64,000 nucleotides of DNA. Origin: Mesaphorura yosii (Eukaryota; Arthropoda; Collembola; Poduromorpha; Tullbergiidae). Made by a program: the position numbers and the translations under genes. The stretch is taken from assembly GCA_009869945.1 (NCBI GenBank), contig WIXG01000094.1, positions 62,001 through 126,000 on the forward strand, read 5' to 3'. The notes below the pieces were generated by a model. That model searched no databases, had not been told where the DNA came from, and saw only the letters and a program-made list of their open reading frames with translations. The first letter of the stretch is position 1; each line of letters begins with the position of its first letter. Positions 12,501-26,349 of this stretch are shown piece by piece.

Positions 12501-15500
12501 GGTGAACGTCATCAAAAAGTTCACAGAAAATTCTCATGACATGGTTCGTTCTTGAGTTCAAAACTGCCTGACTGCGCTGAGTAAGATTTCTTCCAAGATT
12601 TGCACTCGTTATACAGAATAATGCAGTGACCATGAATAAATGTAATCGGTATAACAGCACGAGGCGATGGTGTAACGCGAAGGAAATGTTGCCCTGTGGA
12701 ACAAAATCTTACAAGACGATGGAATCTTGTACGCATGAACTATTTTGCATATAAAGTCATGAAATCCATAAATTCAAGCAAGTCAAGAAACAAGGTGATG
12801 GTTTGCCAAAACAAGCAGAGCCAGACAGTCTGAACTGCATCTTGTGTTTCAATTACACAGGAAGGAGGTTCATTTACGTACCAGCAGCATCGTGCGAGAG
12901 TTTACTACAGGGCAAAGCCATAAAAATTAATCCCGACTTTGTTTCAAATCATCTGTGCATTAAATTTCATAATAACCCTTATTAAAAAGTAAGAGCGGGA
13001 TCATGACTGCTTTTTGTGCTGAGGAGACAAGAGAAGCAAACTTCTTATTTGTGAGAGCAGCGTCTTATTCTAACTTCTAACAATGCAACCATTCATTTCT
13101 ACACTGCTTCGACTGGAAACACAACATCGTTATAATGGCGATTTTTTTTTACTGCTTTGATTCACAATTCACACAAAGTATGTACATAGCACCTTGCAAA
13201 ACCAGAATATCATAATAATTGTGAACTGGATCCTGCACCATGAAGCAGCCCGTCAAAGTATTGTACTAAACAAAACGATGCAATGTCGAGATAAACCGTG
13301 CAAATTGGTCTGGCAAGGTAAAGCGAAAAAACCACGAACCAATAAATAATTGCACAGGTATAAATTATGGCAATAGCATTGCCTTTGCATTGAGAGGTAA
13401 GCGAAATTCGAAATTACACACGCGTAATTTACAAGTGCAAATACCCAAACAAGGCAATTGTTTCATTGGTCTGCCTGCGCCTGTGCATGTGCGTGCGCGC
13501 GATTTTAATGTAGTTGTCGATTATTTATGATGATCACCATTAATTAGCTCCGTACAAGTTCCAATACATAATATACATAATATTGGCAATAAATTTACAT
13601 GTCGTCGGAATTTCCTTCGCTTGCACGGTGCAACTAAACTCGATCCCATCTCCTGAGCCATTATTCATCTCCCATTTAAAACAATTTTGCAAAATAAGCC
13701 ATAAACTACGACGAAACACTTACGCGATAAGATCAGACGTTGGCAATGGCGAAAGCGAAGGCGCGTAAATTACAAACCCCGGTCGGGATTTGCAAATTGT
13801 TTTCGCGAAAGGTGTTGTCGAACGTTTTACATTTTAAGCTGGTATTTAGTATTCATGACATGCAACTCTACAACTTTATTTGCAAGAACATTTTGGGAAG
13901 ATTAGTCGTTAAAGCTAAAATGTTTGTCTGGTGAAGAGTTTGCCTGACCCGCCTGGCCTAATTCTTGGCGTGTGCTGCACAGCAAACAGACGTTTAGGAG
14001 ATGGATGAATGCCGTCTTCTTTTATTGCATTGCATGTCATTACAATCATTGCGAGACACACGAAAATCACGACACACCTACGCACCTCTGAACTCTTGCT
14101 GGTAATGCTGCATTGTGTTCCTCTATTGGATGCGTGGTGCGTGGACAGTTGCCGTGGACGTGAATTCAACCTTTGTCTGCTTGTCAACGTTTACAAAAGG
14201 TGTTGTGATCTGAAAGGGTGATTTCAGGTACCGTTATGAATTATCCAACTGATTGATTACCGACAGCGCGGTCATTGTCATATGCTTTTGGCTTTGGCCA
14301 AACTGATTGAACTCAGGAACAATGTGGCCGTTATTGCCAATCTTTGCATTGGTTCTAAGTCTAATCTCGTTCCGCAGAGAAAGGCACGGCTGCGCTGCTC
14401 AATTTTTGACACTACACCGAATAATAAAAAGTAAAAAGACTGAAGAGCAGACATGTGCCGATGATACACCGTGATAGATCGGTCGCTGCTGATAGCAGGC
14501 AGGCTGTAAGCTTTGAATTGGGACAACTGCATTATTGCAATGCATTGTGCCCCGGCCATGGATTTATGATGATCAAGAACAACAACAAACATCCTATTAC
14601 AACATGTCATATTTGATTAGCCACAAAATTTTCCACCTCACAAGTTTTTTATAAACTTGGAATAGAGTTACAGGATCGAGTTCAAAGAACAAAACGTATT
14701 CAATAAGGCAAGCACTTTGAATTCCGCTTACACGGTTACAATTTGAGTAGCTGCATTTGTTTTGATTTATTATCGGCGTTATTATTTACAAGGCATACGC
14801 ACGGGGCTAAAGAATCAAACAAAATATTATTATTGGCCCCAGCCTGGCAAAAAATGAACAGCGACCAATTTTTATAAGGATCGATGAATTGGATTGAGGA
14901 CCGACCCTTTGTGCTTGAGTGAAGGGGCTGCAATTCGTTTTGCACAATTGGATGCATTTTTACACGCTGATGCGTGGCTAAAGAACGCTTTGGCTTCTGG
15001 CGATATTGATTGATAAGCAATGCTTAATCATTACTCGCTGCATTTTAATACGAGATTTAAATGAATTACTGTTGCATCAAGCCAATTGCGGTTGTGCTCC
15101 AAGGACAAGCAAAAATATGGTCCAAATTCTGGTGCACACCTTCCCAATTCCACTGTAGTTCTGTTGTTCATTTGTTCAGTTCAGTACATCATAGAAAAGT
15201 TACTGGAAGGGCACTGAATTTATTTATCCAGGTTACTGGCTCGAACCAAATCCTAAATGGATAATACTTGTTAGCTGAATTCGACCATGAAACTTCTCGA
15301 TTTTGATCGCTTTGAACTAAAGGTAAAAAAATACATATATTTCGTATTTTGTGTTTCGGCCCCGAAAACATTTTCTTTCAGATACATTGTGAGTTCGAGA
15401 GTACAGCGATTGAATGATCTTTTTGTCGTAATCTTTTCTTCTATTTATAAAAGCTTACGTACAACTACAAATAAAAGAATGTCAAGTACAGCGAGCAAAA

Positions 15501-17230
15501 GGAAATGCAATCTGCCCATTCTTCAAAGTGTGTCGTACCTTAGTAAGGTTAAGTTATTTTATGAATTGAATTGCAATTGGTAGTAGTATGAATGTTATGA
15601 AATGATGCTGCACTAAGATTCAGGCTTGCTGCCAAACAAAACCAGGACGCATCCAAATCCAAGCCACAGAATTGACTCAAGCTGCTGCTCAAGGCTCAGA
15701 GGTGTGTCTAGTCTGCTAGCCCAGAACTCATCACAACAGTAGACTTGAATTTGAGATTCAGTCGGACTATTTTAAAACGAAAACTCGAACGCAAGATGTG
15801 ACGCGATGGTTGAAAAGGCTGTCATTTTTGGATTGTGTTCAACTTTGCACTGTGCACGTACGAGAGTTAAATCTGTTTGGAGTTCCAGCATGCACTTATT
15901 TGTGTCTTCTTAATTCTACGTTATGTTATGTGCTATGCATAATGCGTTGTGATGCGAGTGCTAAGATGAACTCACGTCATCTTAGCTTTCTACGCCGACC
16001 TGACAAGAAGAGACACAGGATCGCATTTACATAATTTTATCATTCATAAAAAGTGTGCATGGAGCACATAAGTGCTTTGGTTTTCCGTTGTTGACCTCTT
16101 TAACCTTACACGAACCTTTTTAATTTTCTCTGCCGTGATGTCAGGCCTCACCGGCCGGACCGGCGATATTGCTGTGTATTATGTTATTAACTATTAAATA
16201 TGTTATCTATAAGCCACTTTTATTAAGCGTGCGGCCCGCGTCTTTAGCCTTGCCTTAATTATGCTCAGGATGTAATGCAAAGCAATGCAAGAGACAAATG
16301 TGTACGTAATGAATGGAGATTCAATTATGACACAGGCGTAGTGCAGCGTGGAAGAAGATTACACGGGATTTACGTACTTGTAACAACCTGAGCATAAATG
16401 TACAATTGTAATATCGTATATCATGCCAGAGCAGATTGCGTTGGTCATTAAAACCTGCCTATCCAAGACAAGACAATGGCCAGACCAGGTTTTCGTCTTC
16501 GTGGCATTTTTGGGTGGGCCACACCTTTGGTTTTTAATTAGTACTACGAGTATACAAAAAAGGTAATTTCCAACCTCTCGCCTTACGCGTTGGAGGTTTC
16601 TCTTCTTTTCTGCTTCTAACCAGATAGCATATTCCTGAAATGATTTTGCGGCGCGTTTATCCTGATGAAGCGATGAGATCATTGACAACCGAACAAAAGA
16701 GTAACGGGTTATGAAAGTTTAAATTGGCAGCCTTTCATCATTCTTCCGAGTCAAGGCAGGCATAATCAATTCAAAGGAGATTCTAATCAGTGCGCTTGAA
16801 GTGCTATGCAAATTCTCATTAGCACGTTGGTCTGAACCTTAATTTAAATGTGATTTTTGTTGACTTTATGCATTAACACAGTCTTCACTCTCCACGCATC
16901 ACGTTTGCTCTTTTATTTATTTTGCACCAATCTTTTAGCGCTTGCATTTTAGCTTCTTGTCTTTTTCGTTAACTAGGTCTTGCAAATTCAACTGCAAGGA
17001 CTCGTTTTTGCAATGTATTTGCAATGCTTGGTGAGGAGATGGGCACCGAGGTTGGTTGTTGAGTTTGGCTACTGGTTGTAAACACTTTACAGATTCTATT
17101 TTGATAAGTCTACAGGCAAGCACTAAGTCGACGTCAATTAACAAGTTGAGGACTCTGCTAATATTATTTTGAGTCGATGTCTTCATGGCTGATGGCTGTA
17201 TCCGGATGTGTAATGTGTTTATGCGTGCAT

Positions 17231-17248
17231 GTGGCTGTGGCTGTGGCT
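17231..17248. repeat. GTGGCT microsatellite, 3 copies
   Basis: Three perfect tandem copies of GTGGCT are followed by a partial unit. It lies in non-coding DNA and has no evident function. Confidence 0.6.
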
Positions 17249-20200
17249 GGACGACGTGCCTCTTCAATTGGCACATCGCGTTTGGGATCTGCTAGCTAAA
17301 GACGAGCATGCCTGAATAGAGCTACGAAGACCAGTGAGCTGATGCAGCCCAATAATGACGAACGCAATTACGAGTCTCGCACTTGCAATGCAATATGGCG
17401 AACAGCGTCTGGTGACTGCCGAGTCAGTCTTCTTTATTTAAACTCATCATCCACTTTATTCAAATTAAATTATCAATATTTGGCCATCAGCACATCATCA
17501 ATTTTGTAGTCAAGTCAAGCTAACGCAAAAGCGGTCCAATTCGACAGTAACTACTTAATAATAGATTCGACCGTATATTCACCTCGTCACTGCACACGCA
17601 TATGCGTATGCGTATATGGCCAGATGCGTGAGTCGTGAGTGCCATCGCCATGTACACGCAACATGCGTAGCCTGTAGGCTGCAGAGTTAACCAATTCACA
17701 TTGATAGCACTAAAGTGGCTTCATTAGATCATTATGGTTAAATCATCCTTTGTTTACCAACAGCTGGGTCCAAACTCACTGACTTCATACTTTGTGTGTC
17801 TTGAATTGTTAATTTTATGCCTGCTCATCATTCTCCTGGTCTGGAATAGCTTTAATGTGTTTGTAATTCGCAAATGTTGCCGTTGCCAAAAACACACGGC
17901 GTGGTGACTTCATTATCACGTAACTGAAGCGTGTAATGAATGAACTCACATAAAGGTGAAATGAAGTGATGCGTGCACACGACGACAATATCCTCATCAG
18001 TTTAATTATAAGATTATAATGTGCTGATCAAGTTACAATCGGGGAATAGCAAGATGTAGGCAGCACGAGTATGAGATAATTGCAAGGGAGCTCTTTACAT
18101 GTGTCATACAGGACATGATAACCTTTGAATTTGCAACGTCAACGGTTCCATTGTTCTGCAATTTGCTGATTTTGTTATCCCATTCATACTTTTCATGCAG
18201 AACAAAAGCAGAGACGCTGAGTTAATCAAGACAAAGATTCCGTTCCCATGTCTTGTTAAACTTGACCAAGCCGAAGGCACGTATTGCAAGCCACGCTGCC
18301 ACGCATGCGCCATGAGCTGACATTTTTTGACCGTTCTATCATCTCATGCGATTATGCAGCAGTTGTGCGTTTGTAAAAATAATGATGATACTCTTTACAA
18401 GTTTATTAAACAACTAACCACTCGTGTCTGGCCAGGACAGGATCGCGTGTGTAGGACACCAAAATCTTAATTCAATTCGCTGCTCAATGGCTGCGTATTT
18501 TGTTGAATCATCTTCACCGAGCCATTATATCAGTATAAGCCCACTGCCCACGCACGACCGACAGCGCGTCAGCAGACCTTCATTCCATTTCCTTCTACAG
18601 ATCACCAAGATCAATTTAAGTCTTATGGTGGCCGCTGACAGTGTCCGCCCTGATTGCAATACTTTCTGACTCTACGCAATGCTTCGGCGGTTGTCCAAAC
18701 TGTGAAGGATCCCCAATAATACAATAATAACAATTCGTTGTGTGGTGTTGCGCGTCTGTGGCTGTTATTGATCACAGTGATCAGTTATATTGTATTCCTA
18801 ACACCAGCTCCAGCCCTTCTCGCTACGCTGCTTCAAAAATGCTTTCATGGCGCACAATTAAGGATAATACTCATACCTCGCTGGCAACTGGGACCGGCGA
18901 CGACTGTGCAATAATCGACGAACATTTGCTGCTGGTTTTCGTAACAAATTAATGATCGCCGCATGCATGTCAAGCAGTAGCAGACGTTTCATTATTAACG
19001 GACATGTAGACAGATCAAGACTGGAGATTTGTATCCGGAATTTGAATGAAGGCATGAAGGGATCAATTCGGGCTTGGACGGGTGTTCCCTTCACCATTCA
19101 CTTTGAATTCGTTCGAGAACTACGTGATACATGATCATGATCAACGAATCCATTAACTACAAGATGACATGATGTAATGTGAATGTGAACATGGGCATCG
19201 AACTGGGCTCTGACGAGGACCAGTACAAAATGCTACTACTTATAAAGGCATCATTGTGGTGGCTGCTGGAGACAGATCATTTGTCCCTCTGGACTGGAAT
19301 TTGGTATTTCGCGGCTAATAACTTGGCTCTCCGGGAATTCTTATTCACAATTTCATATTCCGATTTTATTATGCACATTATTAAACTTTTCTGCTGAATG
19401 ATATGATGATTTTATTCATTGGATTACGAATATGATTACAATGCTATTGTGGAAAAGTTCCTTGCGCCTAATGGCTCAGGAATATTTTGAGGCTGATGAT
19501 GCACAATTCGCTGGCGCTGGTCCTGTAGTTGGGTAGTCTTTGCCTCTGACGAAGTTCGAGGTTCCAAAAAGTAAATCACATGATTAGCTGGCGTGGCTCG
19601 CGTAGCGATTCACTGTGCTACTTTGTATGGAATTGGATATTTTTATGAGTCATTCATCCGAATCTCATCATCTAAGTTTGGCTCGCTCTCACTCCTCCAA
19701 GCCCAAACTCCTTTTATGCTACGCTGATCCTGGGCTTGGATTCAATTGACGCGACGTACGTAGTCAAGTGTTTATGATTGGGTTGTAATATATTATTAGG
19801 CACACAGACCGGCGACCGTCACTTGTATGGGCGCATGCACTACCAAATTATCCACAATGCCATATCGGACGGACGGACTAACAATGTAATGTAATGATAC
19901 GGCCGGCTTGCTAGCTGTGACTGTTTGTCATTCGCAATTTTGGGTATTGATTTTTTTATTGTGCACCCGCTGTGAATCTTTCTCGGTTATTTCTGTTCGC
20001 TTGTTGTTCACATCTCGGTCGCGACCACGGCCTGGACCAGCGACCATCCATCTCGGTCTCGTTGTTCCGTTTCATTTCATTTCAATATTCTTGGGGAACA
20101 GTGCGAGGGCCGGAGTAATCGCCTTGATGTATATTTAACAAGATGAGCCCTCCGCTTACCGTCGGCATCAGCATCAGCCTCGCCTTCCGCCCCAGTTCAT

Positions 20201-22110
20201 TTAATAAAGTCATCTCGCCCAGGCTCCGGATTTTGAATCCGTGTGTGCAAGGGGACAAAAATACATTAAAAATGTGAGAACATAATTATTCACTTTGGCA
20301 GATCAGAATTCGGTGATGCTTTTACTTTACTTACTTTTACTTCCATGTCTGGGTAAGTGCAAATGTCAACCCTCACAGGGCTGTACGCATAGATGTACTT
20401 AATGCTTTCATTGTTGATTACGTTCCCACTAATACACACTTGAATAGGCCAGGCTTTTGTTTTTAATAAAAAAAAACAACTACTTGACGTGATCCGTAGA
20501 ATTAATTGGTGCAAACGGGCATTAAAAGATACAATCAGCCTTCAAGTGCAGTGTTTCATTTCGTTTGAAATATTCTTGCTGAAACCAACTCCGATTTTAT
20601 GGTGCAAAGTAAAAGACATGACGGCGTTAAAAACGAAGTCCAACTTGGCTTGGGAGAGACGCGAACACACGCACACGAAACAATGTGCACTGTGATTTAT
20701 GAATAGTCCTTAACTTTGGGCTAGGATTTGATTATCTTTGACAAAACAGGCAAGTCACAAAGTTCTGGTTGTCTTTCTCGACTTGGCCGTCGTGCTTGAC
20801 ATTTTTCTTAAACTAAATCAGGCTGTCTGTTGTTATCTTCGGTTCATTGTACCGTGGGGTTCTGAGGTTGGCGTGGCCTGTGCTGTGCGTTTGCTGTGGC
20901 TTTGGATAATGAATCCGTCCAGCAACGCTCACATTCCACTCCTTCCAGTCCCGATACGTCCAGCCGGAGCACCACGAATCCATTATTTTGTCCATTGAAT
21001 GACGACGCGGGAGACCTTTTATTATTAGTCCTGTTTTATTATTGTTAAAAAAATCCGACGCCGACGACGTGGGAACTTCTGATAATGAAACATGCTTCGT
21101 GGTAGTTACCCTTCCACTCTCAGCTCCTTTGTCTTTAGGTTTCCATCTTTGCACGGAGTATCGAAAGGGTTACATTATCAAGTCTCTAGTCTCAGAGTCT
21201 CGTGATATTTTGAAACTCCTACCAATAAATCAAGTATCGAGATTAGTAATATTAATCTCGCGTCTCGCGAGTCTCGCCATGGCCTGCGATGTACTCTGAA
21301 TGAATTCCTCAGTTAATTAGGTCCATTCTTAGTCCTCACGCAAACTGATCGATACTGCAATCAAAATCGGACCCTTTTCTTCGGAGCGGAGAGGGAATTC
21401 CAGTGCAGTGATTTCATTTCCTCTTGTGTTCGTTACGCAACTGCAACGCTGCAAAGATCAAGAATGTTGACTTTAGCATTCTTTTCACTCAACGAAACCT
21501 GAACAAAAACACATTACTTTGTAATTTATCAGGATGAACTGGAATGACAACGAACGAGGAGCGATTGTGAATGGATGACTGCGTCCGCCGGCAACATTCA
21601 GCTTACGCAAAGGTTATGATGACTTTATATTCGCAGAGGAGCCAGAATAACAAAACGAATGCCGACAGACAATCGATCGAGTCTGTCGCGGGCTCCGATG
21701 TTCGCTGTTCATTCTATTAAAGTGCACTTTCTCTTCCGGCTTTGAACTTGAATTGCAAAACTTCTGTCGGCACTGCGTGCATTCGAGGAAAACATGCCCA
21801 GTGTTTTGTTCGCTTGAGCATTGAGCTTGACTTTTACTTTCTTTTGTAGGATAGCAGGGACGGTGGTGGATGCTCTTTTGTTACCCGGTGGAGCCACGAG
21901 CCAGCCAGCATAGGCAGACACTGGCAGTGTGGCCGAGGGTTTGTTTGCCATTGCCATAAGACTCGAGAAAGTTTTTACAACTAATGCTAATACGGGCTTA
22001 TGCTGTTAGCACAGTAAATACGGCGGAGCAGCAGCGGAGAGATACTGAGAACCAATTTGTACAGTGAGTGACTGTGGAAAGAAATGGACATGTCAGTGTG
22101 CATAGACCCT

Positions 22111-22126
22111 GCCAGCCAGCCAGCCA
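22111..22126. repeat. GCCA microsatellite, 4 copies
   Basis: Four perfect tandem copies of GCCA run into GCAGC. It is a short simple repeat in non-coding DNA. The related motif CCAGCCAG also appears near 10,630 and 21,900. Confidence 0.6.
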
Positions 22127-25100
22127 GCAGCGCCGTATTTCCAGACTACTGCCAGGATAATAAGTTGATAGGTTGAACTTGCTTGTTTTTGGTTGCTTTA
22201 TTACCCAGCGCACAGCTTTTCTGTTTCTACATGCAGAGATCGATTTTTAGGAAAAATAAATGAATGCACTTCTGGTCTGGGAAGAAGAGGGGAGCAAAAA
22301 AAATCCGAAAATTATTACGAGAGTACTTCTTCACTCTTCACTTTCCTGTGGTGCTCCGTGGAGAAAGAAGGAATGCATAAAAAGCGCGTCAAGAAATAGG
22401 AACTACTGAATGCAGTGCATTGGAACTTCTTACCAGTTCTTTTTTCTCGTATCTACTTAATGGATTTCGTGTATCATGTACCATAAAAAGATAGCGAATG
22501 TCTTATTTCTATCCTAAAAGGCAAAAGGCAAAACCTCAACATTCCACATGATTTTGTCCACTTCCTTAACACTAAGTCCGCCTGAAATTGACTGTTAGCA
22601 TTGAGGAAAAAAATGCGGCTAAACGGTGTCGTGTGTCATGCTTCCTTGCAAAAAGATTGGATTGCATTTGTAGTGTGGTTGCAGCATTTTAACGCAATTA
22701 ATTGATTTTTGATTCAAGTTTGTTAGCAGTTGCAAATACTCGTAGAAAGGTAAACGACCTTTGATTACTCAGGGCTCCAGGTTACAACTTTTGTTCATTT
22801 CATTAATGCTGCCATAATATTCTGCCCTGAACGTAGTGGCGAGGAATAAAAAGGCTGATAAGGCGTACTAGTGTTCAAGTGAATTTATCCAACTGGAGTA
22901 AAAGCGATAGTTGTGACAGCACATTGCAGTGCGCTGAGCTTGTGTCGGAAAGTAGTGTTTTATCCATACATTGTTAGCAAGATTATGTTGCACATGAATG
23001 ACTTAAATATTGAATTCGGACGATAATTCAGTTCACCTTGTACGCGTACGGTACGCGTAGCGGGTACGAAATACAACCACCTATGCACACAGGAAGTTGG
23101 GAGGGTTGGGTGATTGGCCAATATAATAATATATCATTATTATTAATATTTACCTTTCAAGGTATTCAAAGGTAATGGCAATTCGAGATAACACATGCGA
23201 GCATACCGAGTATAACATCAACTGGAGCGTACGTATATTGCGATATGCTGTAATGAATGGCACTAGCTTACGGCACGGCAATTTATAAACAGTTCACACG
23301 GTGCACGCAAAAACAGAACAGCAGGTAAACAGAAACGCAACAGGCGAAAGCATGACAAATGAAATACGCAATTTGCAAGCATTGTGACTTATTTCTGGAG
23401 GAAAGAGGTTATAAGTGTCAAAATTACAAATTCGCGGATACAGAACTGGAAATTGTAGCTGAGAGCTGAAGCCTGAACTGGAGAAATATTATCGTAAGCA
23501 CAAGCACATGACCACCACTAATGGAGCTGTCATGTTAATGTAATAAACGAATTGAAGGAGTTGAAAGCAGAAACGAGCCCACAACATTGGCATTAGTTTG
23601 CAATGGCAGTAAGAGGCGTATGTAAAATTTCACCAGTATGTGAGTAATGGCAAGTGATAAGTATTTGCATTATTGATCTCAAAACTTCACGTCCACGCGA
23701 TGAATGAGGCCCTCCTGATGAGTGTCATGTCGCTTTCTCTGGCTGGACTGGCGTGTAGCGACGGACATGGCGATACGATTTAATGATGCAAGATTCGGTA
23801 ATATAATCAGGAAGTCAGTGAAGCAGCCTTAAAAAGTAGGACAAAAGAGTTTACACAATAAAAACTGAGCATCTGCCTTAATTGAGAATACTGGTATCAT
23901 TTGGTCTGAGCTGATACAATACAGCCGAGTCGAGGTCTGCAGTTCGCAAAAACTCTTGTCTCATATCAATTCAACAAGGCGAAAAAGAAAATGAATTCAC
24001 GGAGGACGGAAAGAAGGTTTGGTTTGTTCTGTTCCGTATTTATGGAGGAGTCATAAATCTGCTCTGCTAATACTAATACATAATAATACGCAGTACAGCG
24101 CACACGCGCAGCTCTTTGTGTTCTGGTCTGGTTATAATTTATCACAATGGCCTTTGTCTCATAAAGTACGTTTTGTCCATCTGGACTTGTTGAAACAGCG
24201 AACAAAACAAAATTGAGAATAGCAATCGTCAACCGGACCTGGCTGGCGCTAAAACAAGGCGAGGTCCTTGTCTTTGCCCTCGTCTTTGGCGGGGTTACCA
24301 TTGAGCATGATTACCATACTAATAAGCCCGACGGAATAAATTAAACCCTTCATTGTTATCTCGTGCTACAAATTGAAAGCTAAAGCGGACTGGGACTCGC
24401 ATTTCGTAGTTTATTGCAAAATTTACGAGCTGAGATAAACACTACATTTATTACCACGAATTCGACGAATTGCTAATATGAGTGCGTTTCTTTCTCCTAT
24501 TTGGTTTTGGTGACCTAGTAAGAAAATTTGCCAGTTCGTCTTCTCCCTGGCCTAATGAGATATCCACACACGATAGACTTGGTTCTCAACATTATTTTTA
24601 TTCGTTTGTCAAGGATGGGTTTGTCTTCAGCTTTCATATTTTTGTAACTTTTGCACTGTGCGTGCTTGTAATTTGGCACACATTCTATTTTTGAACTATT
24701 TCTGGCTATTTTGGAATTGATTATGCGGAAAATACGAGACGAGACAATATCCCCAGAGAACTTTGGATTCAATTACAAAACACACAGAATTTGGAAATAA
24801 AACTGGCTCCCTGCATCATCAGCGTCTCCTTATAAGACGGCGACTGAACAGAGGAATCTCCCTTGTCGACCTTCCTTTGCCCTTTCACATAACTTTTATT
24901 ATTCAGTCAAATCCAACAGAAATTATGTAAACAAAATGTTTGTTTACACAAGTAAATCTATCAAACTTGGACTTTTGTCGGTCGGTCGAAGGCTTTGGTT
25001 CTTGCATTTGGTCTTGTGTGGGTGCAATGCACCATCATCGCCATCACCCGCCTTATTTGGAGTAGTGGGAGATAAGTCTGAATGCCGGGTTCTGTTTTCA

Positions 25101-26317
25101 CTCAAAGACAGAATTAGAATTAGAGTAGATTATTCACAATACGCGAATTGATGATTCATTCATGATTTTTATGACTGCCGCTCCAATTTAAGCCTTTTCC
25201 CGCTTAGTGCAGCCAATATTGAAAGATGAGTTTACATTTTTTGGAATTCCAATTCATTTCCAACTCAAATTCGCCCACCAGAATTTTATCACCAGTCCCA
25301 CGAGCCAGGATGTTTTCTTTGTGATGACAATGGAATGCCTCTGCTGAATGCAGTTTCATTCATTGATTGACACAACCAAATTGCAACTTATTTATTCAGA
25401 AGCAGCGGTGAAATGAGTGAATAGCGGAATTAATGATGACGCAATAATTACACTCCTACTCGAGCAGAACAGAAAAAGAACAATTCATGGAAGACGTAAA
25501 CAAAAGAAGGGTTCCAACAAAAGAACGAAACTCGGGTTTCCCACCCAATCGAACACACAGAAGTCTGAATTAGATTTCTTCAGACGAGATGCAAATGTGG
25601 CTTGAAAATGAAGCGGTTTCGAGTGGATAGAGCGTAGCATAGGGAAAATAGAAATCGAAATTATAATTGCTGAGTAACGTCGTCTGGAAAAAAATCGAGC
25701 ATTTATATAAAATGGGAATGAGTGTGTCCGTGAAGAAGAAATTTGATCTTCAACAAACAGTTGTTCAATTCAAAACAACACAAGACATAAATACTGAGGT
25801 TGCATAATTCTCGTCGCACTTGACAATTGCTTTGTTTGTCTGGACTCGCTCCTACGCTTTGATGCATGATTCATGACTTCGAGCTACCGAAAGGGAAATG
25901 GAAATACTGAACTCAAGTTCACCTGATGACTCACCGACTGGCAAAGACACAGGAAAATTAGTGTGACGGGCTGGATGTCAGGTTTCTGATTCCGAGATTC
26001 AGCAGAATTTGGTCATAATGTCATTTTAGGAACTTAAGCTAAATTCCGCTGCTGAATCGTCAACCCGAAGAGGAATTTTCTACATGAAGCTTGTGTTGAT
26101 GACATCATTGGTTTGATAATATCGTAATGTATTCGGGCTTCACAGTCATAACTCATGCATTCCGGCAAATTGATTTATTAACGTCATATTTCACGGATTC
26201 GTGTCCAGCTCTCTCGCGCTTCTTGAAGAATGATGCAATGACTGATGGCATGCTTATCATGTTAAAAAAGACCCACCTTTTAATTCTGTCCAAGAATAAT
26301 GAATGTTTGACTCCTAC

Positions 26318-26349
26318 CCCGTCCAAGCTATGAGTATAGCTTGGACGGG
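26318..26349. repeat. Perfect 14-bp inverted repeat, 4-base loop
   Basis: CCCGTCCAAGCTAT is followed by the loop GAGT and then its exact reverse complement. A 14-pair perfect stem with so short a loop is not expected by chance in 64 kb (my estimate is well under 0.01). The stem is too short for a typical microRNA precursor, and no T-run follows it. It might be the tip of a longer decayed inverted repeat, a small foldback element or a protein-binding site. I see no matching extension on either side beyond the stem. Confidence 0.85.

Larger units (their letters stand above)
9600..26300. other. Gene-free stretch; introns or intergenic DNA
   Basis: No exon or RNA gene was recognised on either strand. 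Small features seen are a CAG/CCAG-rich patch near 10,600-10,660, a 14-base palindrome at 12,043-12,056, three copies of GTGGCT at 17,231-17,248, and four copies of GCCA at 22,111-22,126. Near 23,041-23,060 the octamer TACGCGTA occurs twice in close succession, followed at 23,120-23,155 by a TA/TTA-rich run. If the signal-peptide exon at 8,629 is real, this stretch would be part of its first intron. Confidence 0.45.

Noticed and set aside
22899-22912. A 14-base match (TAAAAGCGATAGTT) shared with the promoter of deacetylase copy 1
   Set aside because: Several shared 14-mers are expected by chance between any parts of a 64-kb window.
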